This document shows positions 57,448-64,000 of a DNA stretch of 64,000 bases, one piece after another. Position 1 is the stretch's first letter. Every line of letters starts with the position of its first letter. This DNA comes from Echria macrotheca (taxonomy: Eukaryota > Ascomycota > Sordariomycetes > Sordariales > Schizotheciaceae). Below the pieces are notes generated by a model. It saw only the letters and a list, made by a program, of their open reading frames with translations. It was not told where the DNA came from and made no database searches. A program made the translations under genes and the position numbers. The stretch lies in contig MU839829.1 in the NCBI GenBank assembly GCA_030411725.1, positions 2,480,001 to 2,544,000 of the forward strand, written 5' to 3'.

Positions 57448-59133
57448 ATGCGACCCCGACTCCTCCTGCTCCGGCGAGCCCTCGCCCCGTCTCCCCACCC
57501 GACGACCCTCCGCACCTTCGCCCAGAGCACCGCCGTCCGCTACGGTGCCCGCGCCCGCCCTCAGCTCCCTTTTTTGTCCGTACCGACCTCAACACGTGCC
57601 GCCCAGCGCGTCCGCTACCTCACGACCGAGCGCAAAGCCCAGCTCAAGTATGAGATTAAACAGGGCATCAAGTACACGTCCTACATATGGATCGTGGTTG
57701 CCTGCTTTGCCGCCTGCTCAATCGCCATCTCCCAAGAGATGCTTGAACGGCAATACCCGAGCCCGCACGAATGGAGCTATCTCACGCGGATGCGCTTCCG
57801 CGGCGCCCACTGCGAGCGCGACCAGACCGACCCGGCGCGACCGACGGACTGGCTGGCGGTGATGCAATGGATCCAGGGCGCCATCGAGCGGCTGGAGAAC
57901 CCGAAAGTTGACGGCAAGGGCTTGAAAGACGCGCCATCGGACCACCCACCGAGGACGAAAGATCTCAGGGACATGCCTGAAGCCTGGCGGAGAGGCTATT
58001 TTGAGGCCATGATGCTGTATGCCAAGGCGGCCGAGCATCTCGATGGGTGGATGTTGGATAGGACAAGAAAAATGGTGTTCCCTGCCGACATGGTGGTCGG
58101 GCCTTCGAACCCGAAACCAAGACCGATCCCGGCAGGCGTCCAGGGCGCCCCGAAGGAGGAGGACTGCGAGGTGGCCTACGAGCCGGCAGACGATATTTAT
58201 CTGAGGCTCTTGAACACCGAGGGTCTCACGTCACGCCAGCAGATGGACGCCAGGTTGGCGTTTGCCTCGTGGCTGGAGTTCAAGGGCATCACAGGGCCGG
58301 CGAGCATCGTGTACGAGGAAGCCCTCGAGCTAGCCATCTCGCAGAGACCAGATCTCTCCGCCGAGCCCGTGGACCGAAAGACACTAACACTCAACGACGC
58401 CGCCGGTCTGCCCTCAGCCAACCTCCTCACCGCCCTCACCGCATACAGCACATTCCGCGCGCGGAATGGCGACCTCTCTTCATCCCTCCCCATTTTTGTG
58501 TCTCTGCTCAAAGCCCGCCGCAGCCTCCCCAATTCAGAATTCACCGTGTACGAACCACCCCCACCACCAGAGGACGAACCTACGGCGGAGAACATCACCA
58601 TCCAACTAGGCAAGAAACTCCTCGCGAAAATAATGGAGCCGCCGTACCCCCCTCCTCCACCGGATGGTTCGTCCCCGCCCTTCCGCGACGCCAAGTCCAT
58701 CTGCGAGGAAGCCGCCTTGTCTCTACACATCGGCGAGATCCTGTACGCTTCCAATCCGGGCAGCCGCGAGGAAGGTCTAGGCTGGACGCGCGACGCCGTC
58801 GACGTCGCCGAGGAGCAGTTACATCGCCTCAACCTGAGCGCCACGCATAAACCTGCCCGCACGACATGTCGGGATTGCTTGGCCACGGGGCTGCAGAATT
58901 GGTCGGCTATGGTGGCGCGGCTGGCCAAGGAGGAGGCTGCCAGGAAGGAGGCACAGCCTAAGAAACAGAGCTGGTTCGGGATCGGGCTTTGGGGACATGG
59001 CAAGGAGGAGGAGGATCTGACGAGGTGGGCGGCCGAGGAGAGGGTTATTGAGGAGAGGACGAAACGGTCGCAGGGTCTGTTGGAGGAGCTGGAACCGCCT
59101 GCTTGGGGGATTGCGTCGTTTTTTAGGGCTTAG
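57448..59133 (+). CDS. Mitochondrial membrane TPR-like protein (possible Mgr3-like)
   Basis: Single exon, 561 aa from the ATG at 57448, chosen because it begins with an Arg-rich, acid-free presequence (MRPRLLLLRRALAPSPHPTT ... RTFAQSTAV). One transmembrane segment follows at about 77-95 (YTSYIWIVVACFAACSIAI). The rest is helical and soluble, with TPR-like helix pairs (RRGYFEAMMLYAKAAEHLDG; MDARLAFASWLEFKG; NLLTALTAYSTFRARNGDLS) separated by Pro-rich stretches (EPPYPPPPPDG), and a Cys pair in TTCRDC. Presequence, single helix and TPR-like domain resemble Mgr3, the adaptor of the inner-membrane i-AAA protease, but this is a weak match. Databases often call relatives of this type maltose permease, which the single helix rules out. 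Confidence 0.75.
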   Translation: MRPRLLLLRRALAPSPHPTTLRTFAQSTAVRYGARARPQLPFLSVPTSTRAAQRVRYLTTERKAQLKYEIKQGIKYTSYIWIVVACFAACSIAISQEMLERQYPSPHEWSYLTRMRFRGAHCERDQTDPARPTDWLAVMQWIQGAIERLENPKVDGKGLKDAPSDHPPRTKDLRDMPEAWRRGYFEAMMLYAKAAEHLDGWMLDRTRKMVFPADMVVGPSNPKPRPIPAGVQGAPKEEDCEVAYEPADDIYLRLLNTEGLTSRQQMDARLAFASWLEFKGITGPASIVYEEALELAISQRPDLSAEPVDRKTLTLNDAAGLPSANLLTALTAYSTFRARNGDLSSSLPIFVSLLKARRSLPNSEFTVYEPPPPPEDEPTAENITIQLGKKLLAKIMEPPYPPPPPDGSSPPFRDAKSICEEAALSLHIGEILYASNPGSREEGLGWTRDAVDVAEEQLHRLNLSATHKPARTTCRDCLATGLQNWSAMVARLAKEEAARKEAQPKKQSWFGIGLWGHGKEEEDLTRWAAEERVIEERTKRSQGLLEELEPPAWGIASFFRA

Positions 59134-59356
59134 AACTAGGGGGTTCTTTTGTATTATTGACGGTCAGGCTGTGTGGAGCGATTGTTGAAGTGGTGGTTGT
59201 ATAAATACGGGTTGTGACGGGGTGAATATAGGGAAGCATGGGACTTGGGCAGCATTTTCGTGGGGCCCGATAGCGTAGATATTCTGGAGGGGATAAGTCC
59301 AGGAAGGGGAATAGGAATGTAACCCAGCGGCGGTGATATGTTGGACGTCATACCTT

Positions 59357-59487
59357 TCAGTTAGAATTGGAGTCAGTTAGAATTGGAGGAAACTGCTTGA
59401 ACTGGTCTGCCAGAGGATCTTGACAACAAGGACATTTGACTTGATCTATGGTAGGGAGATCTATGGTGGGGAGATCTGTGGTAGAGA
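59357..59487. repeat. Two short minisatellites
   Basis: A perfect tandem pair of TCAGTTAGAATTGGAG (16 bp, 59357-59388) and three 15-bp units beginning GATCTATGGT (59443-59487, last unit with G for A). The 15-bp period is a multiple of three and encodes TIDLP-type pentapeptides on the minus strand. Confidence 0.85.
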
Positions 59488-59551
59488 GTCTGTGACCACC
59501 AGATCGGCAACTTTGGCATCTAGGTATTAGTCTACAGTTTGGGCAATGCAT
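59357..59551 (-). CDS. Possible small CxxC-rich protein (64 aa)
   Basis: A minus-strand ORF with a genuine ATG reads MHCPNCRLIPRCQSCRSGGH, then DLPTIDLPTID repeats, then KCPCCQDPLADQFKQFPP. Three Cys pairs (C3-C6, C12-C15, C40-C42/C43) look like a mini zinc ribbon. It lies in a 3' intergenic spacer, has no recognised homologue and covers a minisatellite, so it could be chance. No introns are needed. Confidence 0.3.
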   Translation of the reverse strand: MHCPNCRLIPRCQSCRSGGHRLSTTDLPTIDLPTIDQVKCPCCQDPLADQFKQFPPILTDSNSN

Positions 59552-59999
59552 TGCATCCTTTTCCCCCTTTCAACCAACCCCAGACCACATTGCAGATAGT
59601 CGTGAAAAGACATATAGCGACCGGGCGTATTCCTATATCACACATTCACATGGCACGGTACGGCAAGGCACGGATACAGCGAAGGGTATCAATATTATGT
59701 ATCACCTGACAGCCCCCATAACTTCAACAATCCCCCCCTCTCTCTATCTATGTAAGTAAGTAGTAGCCTTCTCCCTTCCCAACTCGAAGTCTACTCGAGC
59801 AGTGTGAACATGACCACACTGTAGGGCCAGGAAGGAGCACCCCCGTCAGATAGCAGGAGCACACGGACCAGCACCACCTGTATTTAGCCAAGCAGTTGTG
59901 AGGGGTCATCATCCCTTCAAACAAAACAAGCATGTTTAGCACCAGTCTCTCAAAACTAAACATGGTCCTGTAAGCCGGCTAAGAAATCTGAGCCTTTGT

Positions 60000-61407
60000 C
60001 TAGGAACGCCGCTTGTTTATCTGCCTCTGCACCGTGCGGTACTGGTCAAGAAGCTCCTCCAGCGTCTCGATCCGCTTGCGCATCTCCTGCCCGGCCTCAC
60101 TCCCGTCACTCTCGGCGGCGACAGCAGACTGCTGCTCGAACGCCGCGGCGGCGCCGACCAGCGTGTCGTGCGAGAAGCCAGGCGTATTCAACATGTCGTC
60201 CAGCCTCGACGGCGGTCCCAGATGGGCGGCCGGTTCGAGCTGGGTCGTCAGGACATATGTACCCCCCACCTGGGACGGCTTGACGATATTGGCCGGCCGC
60301 GTGGTCCTCCTGGCCGAGGCCGAGTCGAGCGGCGGCGTAAACACCAGGTTGGTCACGGCCGCGTTGAGATTCGCCAGCTCGACCGGCGTCTTGTTGGCGT
60401 CGACCACGTCCCACCGGAGGATCTGCCCCTTCGGGTGGCCCGTGAGCAGCACGGTGCCGTCGTAGCTGAAGGCCAGACACGATGCTGGGCCGGCGTCCGG
60501 ACGCGAGGCGCCAAAGGTCGAGGACACCTGCGTCACCGTGGCGGCGTCCTCGGCTTGCGGGCCGAGCAGGGGCGGGTCGGCGAAGAGCTCGACGAGATAT
60601 AACGTGCTGTCCTCGCAACCAACGCAAATGGCACGCGAGGCGGGATCCAGTGAGAGACACAAGGGAAAAGCGGGAAAGAGGAGCGTCCGCAAGGCGTCGC
60701 CGGTCTGGTAGTTCCAGATGATACACGACTTGTCCTTGCTGGCCGACACGCAGATGTTGGTGTCGGCACTGGCGCTGGGGCTGGCCGACAGCGCTGTGAT
60801 GGCGGCGCGGTGGTTAGAGAGCGTCCGTTCCGGCTCGTGCTCGGCCGTCGAGTCGAGCTCGAGGAGCTGGGCGAGCGACCACACATGTACGTCCGAGTCG
60901 TCGGAGCCGGTGAGGACGTGGTAGGGGGTTGCCATCACGCACGATACGGCTTGGACGTGGCGTGGAGGGGTCGACACTAGTCGGCCGGTACATGTCTATA
61001 TCACCACCACGCAACGAGAATCAGTACGAGATTTGATTCCGAGAGAAAGAAAAAAAACGACGCCTTCTCACCTCCCAGAGCATGACACGGCCCTCGGTGG
61101 TCCCGATAATCAGCACGTCGCCGGCCAGCGTCAGACACCGTATCCTCTCGGGGAAGGCGACAAAGGCCTCCTGGTTTCCCCGTATCCGCGAGTAGACGTG
61201 GACGTAAGCCTTCTCATGCTGCCCCGCAAACACATGGCTATCGCTGACGGCTAGACAGCCGACCGGCGTCGAGCTCTTTTTGAACGTGGACTTGATCGAG
61301 TATGTGGGACTGAGCGTGTGGCAGTAGATGCCGACATCCTTTGCTATGGCCGTGTTGGAGCTCAGGGGTGGCCCGCAGATGGCCGAGACAAACTCTTCCG
61401 ACAACAT
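60000..61407 (-). CDS. IPI3: Pre-rRNA-processing WD40 protein IPI3
   Basis: Subunit of the RIX1 complex (Rix1-Ipi1-Ipi3) needed for ITS2 processing and pre-60S maturation in the nucleus. Exons 61407-61072 and 60995-60000 (GTGAGA donor, TATAG acceptor) give 443 aa; the splice rebuilds the blade GRVMLWETCTGRLVSTPPRH. WD-type blades can be followed: VGCLAVSDSHVFAGQHEKAYVHVY, IRCLTLAGDVLIIGTTEGRVMLWE, VSCVMATPYHVLTGSDDSDVHVWS, ITALSASPSASADTNICVSASKDKSCIIWN, LCLSLDPASRAICVGCEDSTLYLVE and CLAFSYDGTVLLTGHPKGQILRWD. The C-terminal helix RKRIETLEELLDQYRTVQRQINKRR matches the Ipi3 C-terminal coiled segment. Family length fits (about 430-480 aa). Confidence 0.9.
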
Positions 61408-61980
61408 TGTGCTGCTGGATTTTTTTTTATTTTGTTTTTTGCTATTCCCTCTCGGCTTCCCGTCCCCCACCAAAATTCTCAGAATGTGAGAGTGCGAGGT
61501 GTCGTGTCCCGGCTTTGTGTGATGCTGCAGGTCGCACACTCTTGACCCAAGGAAATTTTGTTTCCTTTTTCCTTGGTTATTGCCTGTTTATCTGTACGAC
61601 AAACACACAGCTGCGTGTGTCAAGGCACGGCCTGCACGCGTCAGAGACACACTTGCAATGGGACGTGCAGCGAGGAGGAGATGTGAGAAGCGAGATGGTG
61701 GTGTCCGGAAAGAGGCGGATTTGTCGATTATCTTTTTTGGTGGTTGGATCTGATCTGGATTTTTTGCTTTCGCCTGTGCCTGTGCCTGAGTGGCCGATGG
61801 CTCTCCCTTGCAGCTGTCCCCCCCTGCCGGCGGGATGTTTGACGCTCGGACTGGCAACTGAAATCCCGGATGGCCAATGGCAGTGCGGCGATGTCTCAGC
61901 CGCACTCGATGCGCACTGTGAGGGACGCCAAACATCGAGCATCAGGGGATCCACTGGACATCGACCCCGCCGTAGACGTC
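61408..61980. promoter_or_regulatory. IPI3 promoter region
   Basis: 573 bp upstream of the IPI3 ATG up to the MITE target site. T-rich tracts near 61,420 sit in the probable 5'UTR. No gene seen. Confidence 0.5.
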
Positions 61981-62429
61981 CTCTCGTCCAGCGTTCCCAA
62001 CAAATCAAATCAAGTCAAATAAGGTCCCCGGCTTGATTTGTATTTGGCTAGCGTCACAGGATTTGATTTGATTTGACCGATATTTGCTTGATTTGCCAGG
62101 CTTGCCAAGGCCACACGTGACTGCCGATAAGACGATAAGACCCAAACGGGTAAGTGGGGGCTGCTTGCGAGCCCAGACCATGTGATATGACACGTGATCC
62201 GGGGGTCCAAAAAGGTAGTGGAAACCTTGCTCCCAGGCATTTTTCTGGGGTTATCCGAAAGGAGCCTAGTACAGGCACAAAACAGGTAATATTTGACTGG
62301 GATTCAAATCCACCGGGCTCCAGATTTGGCTTAGATTTGGGTGGATTTTTTGAGATTTGATTTGCTTCGGCTAGCTCAGATTTGGCTTGCTTGAATCCGG
62401 CTTGATTTGTTGGGAACGCTGCTCTCGTC
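61981..62429. mobile_element. hAT-type MITE with 8-bp target-site duplication
   Basis: The element spans 61989-62421 (433 bp). Its ends are perfect 20-bp inverted repeats: CAGCGTTCCCAACAAATCAA at 61989-62008 and its reverse complement at 62402-62421. The 8-bp direct repeat CTCTCGTC flanks it on both sides (61981-61988 and 62422-62429). An 8-bp duplication with CAG-starting termini is the hallmark of hAT elements. The interior is AT-rich, has no transposase ORF, and carries many subterminal copies of GATTTG/CAAATC motifs that could be transposase-binding sites. The sharp ends and intact duplication suggest a fairly recent insertion. It is non-autonomous. Confidence 0.9.
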
Positions 62430-63819
62430 GTTGGTCCAATTCCAACAACTCAACTGCTCTCTGTGACGCCATGTCTGGTCGACAGCTTGTCTCGTGCATT
62501 AGACGACTGACAAGACGCCGTTAGCAGCCCGACGAGGCGAGCCTCTTTTTTTTTCTTTTTCTTCTTTGCTTTCTAGCGTCGATCCCTTCCCCATCTGACT
62601 CCACTTGCTTCTTGTCGCCTGCGCTGGACCCTGATTCGGCGAGAATCCAGATTCACAATAAGGTGCGGGAACCGTTGGAAAGAACCCCCAGGATGGCGAC
62701 CACTCAGGCGAGGGGAAGGATACAACCAGCTGTGTTGGGGCAGCCACCCGAAGCACATGCGAGGAGATATCGGGTGCCCGCATGATCCAGCTCCCATGGA
62801 GCAGCATCCAACATGGGATGGCCCCAAACCTCGGGGCCTGTCGCGGCAATTTTCCATCCGGTTGCGGCCACGCTCTTCCTCCGCAATGCGGCCTCACGGG
62901 TGACTCGGGCAGAAGGTGGTAGGCGCCGGATCTCGACACCGACTCGGGCCATTGGGTCCACGGGTCCAGAGAGGAACCACGCAGCTGTTAAGAGCCCAGC
63001 TGTTGAGAGGCACACCTGCTGCAGCGCCCCTGCATCTTCGAGCACACAAGGCGAACCACGCTGGATGGCCGCTCCGGCTGGGCTCTCGGATATCCCAAAC
63101 AAGGAGCCATCGTACACGTACTCGGCTGGTGCCCGGCGATGCTCTCATGCGTCTGCTATAAATGAGCAGCCGCGTTCCCCGGCCAGCTGTCCTCCACTGT
63201 GACCAAGAGACCGCAAAACGGCATCGACACGGCATGGCTTCCGTGTGACCCTGATGTCTCCGTCATCTTTATCACTGTCTCGGCTCGCTAGGCTCTCCCT
63301 CTTGCCTCTTTCTCCCCAGCTTGGACGCCAGGGCGCCTCATCATGTCTTGTGCGCCCACCCTCTAGGTCTCCTGCCTGGCTTTGACAGCGCCGGGTATCA
63401 CGACATCCAGTGCCGAGCTCACCTATGCCCCCACGTTCTTCCTCCATCGGATGAGGTGGATGGCATGAGTGCGTGCCTCTCCCTTTTCCCCGGCCCCGTA
63501 TTCCCAGACCCCAGGTCCTTCCAATATCTATTTCACCGGCCACAGCCAGGGAGAGAATCCGGTCGGAGCACCTCACCACAGTCTCTCCAGCGCCCGAAAC
63601 CCGGCTTCGATGCCGGAACCCGGTTCCACAGTTACACAGCTCCCTAATTCCCACATCTTGTACCAGACAAACCCCGAGAGGTGCAGTTTCAAGCGATCTG
63701 CGCAGGGGTCAGCATCACGGCGATCCGTATCGAGCACGAAAAAGCTCCTACCCTTGATATTACCCTCGTCTGCCACGACTAGTCCGTCGGCCCTGCAGTC
63801 AACCATCGCTACCAAAAAC
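62430..63819. other. Intergenic region right of the MITE
   Basis: About 1.4 kb without a convincing gene. Minus-strand ORFs up to 169 codons have unordered Arg/Cys/Pro-rich sequence. Confidence 0.45.
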
Positions 63820-64000
63820 ATGACCAAGGAGCCCACCACTGAGTGCAGCTTCCCCGAGCTGCTGGCCCGGGACCTCGAGCTTTCGGCTCCAGTCTTCATT
63901 ACCAGATCCATGCTAGATGGCTGTCCATCCCCTAGCTTCTCTACAGCCAGTATCGACGACGGTATTTCGATCGAGGGTCTGGATATCCCGCGGAGGCCAG
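63820..64000 (+). CDS. Possible 5' part of a gene cut by the window edge
   Basis: From the ATG at 63820 (AACATGACC) a frame stays open for 60 codons to the edge. It begins MTKEPTTECSFPELLARDLE and continues LSAPVFITRSMLDGCPSPSF, with acidic, Ser-rich composition typical of a soluble N-terminus. No domain is identifiable in this fragment. It may instead be a chance ORF. Confidence 0.4.
   Translation, partial: MTKEPTTECSFPELLARDLELSAPVFITRSMLDGCPSPSFSTASIDDGISIEGLDIPRRP

Larger units (their letters stand above)
59134..59999. other. Convergent 3' region with minisatellites
   Basis: About 870 bp between stops of the TPR-like gene and IPI3. Contains two tandem repeats and a small minus-strand ORF, listed separately. 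Confidence 0.5.

Noticed and set aside
1..64000. CRISPR arrays, operons, prophage or toxin-antitoxin systems
   Set aside because: Genes carry spliceosomal introns and there are no regularly spaced repeats; the DNA is eukaryotic nuclear.

Overview
The window looks like nuclear DNA of a filamentous ascomycete, most likely a Sordariomycete (Sordariales/Chaetomiaceae type). The evidence is GC-rich genes separated by 0.3-3 kb spacers; short introns (about 40-85 nt) with GTANGT donors, CTAAC/CTGAC branch sites and TAG/CAG acceptors; and filamentous-fungal families (CRY-DASH with an RGG tail, CFEM protein, Pro-rich HSP70-like protein, class II myosin of about 2400 aa). There are no operons and no bacterial features. 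I read the gene models by splicing ORFs by eye and checking phase at each junction.

Layout. 1-3.3 kb: no convincing gene. 3.3-6.8 kb: CRY-DASH (+) facing a phosphopantetheinyl transferase (-). 8.7-11.2 kb: signal peptide peptidase (-) divergent from Mediator MED31 (+). 11.5-13.3 kb: Pol III subunit RPC11/C11 (-) divergent from a small ankyrin protein (+). 14.1-18.8 kb: thaumatin-like wall protein and an HSP70-like ATPase (both -). 21.5-22.3 kb: single-pass PAN/Apple protein (+). 24.6-26.2 kb: glucokinase (+) with a probable 5'UTR intron. 26.8-30.3 kb: Naa50-like acetyltransferase with an N-terminal PIP box (-), divergent from a SAGA Sgf11-like subunit (+). 31.4-32.2 kb: three tandem, decaying tRNA-like units (-). 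32.8-35.0 kb: PPIL1-type cyclophilin and a CFEM GPI protein (-). 35.9-41.9 kb: ankyrin/PH/FFAT/ORD oxysterol-binding protein (-), divergent from a peroxisomal acyl-CoA thioesterase ending in SKL (+). 42.9-54.7 kb: Red1/ZFC3H1-like RNA-surveillance zinc-finger protein (-), divergent from myosin II (+). 55.3-61.4 kb: unknown membrane protein (-), mitochondrial TPR-like protein (+), IPI3 WD40 protein (-). 61,989-62,421: a 433-bp hAT-type MITE with perfect 20-bp TIRs and an 8-bp target duplication. 63.8 kb to the edge: start of a possible further gene.

Most genes are housekeeping (transcription, ribosome assembly, RNA surveillance, lipid transfer, peroxisome, cytokinesis). Head-to-head pairs are common, so several spacers probably act as bidirectional promoters. 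I see no secondary-metabolite cluster, CRISPR or defence system. The more unusual items are the hAT MITE, the tRNA-like array, the PIP box on an Naa50-like enzyme, a splice-dependent peroxisomal signal, and a small CxxC-rich ORF built over a minisatellite.
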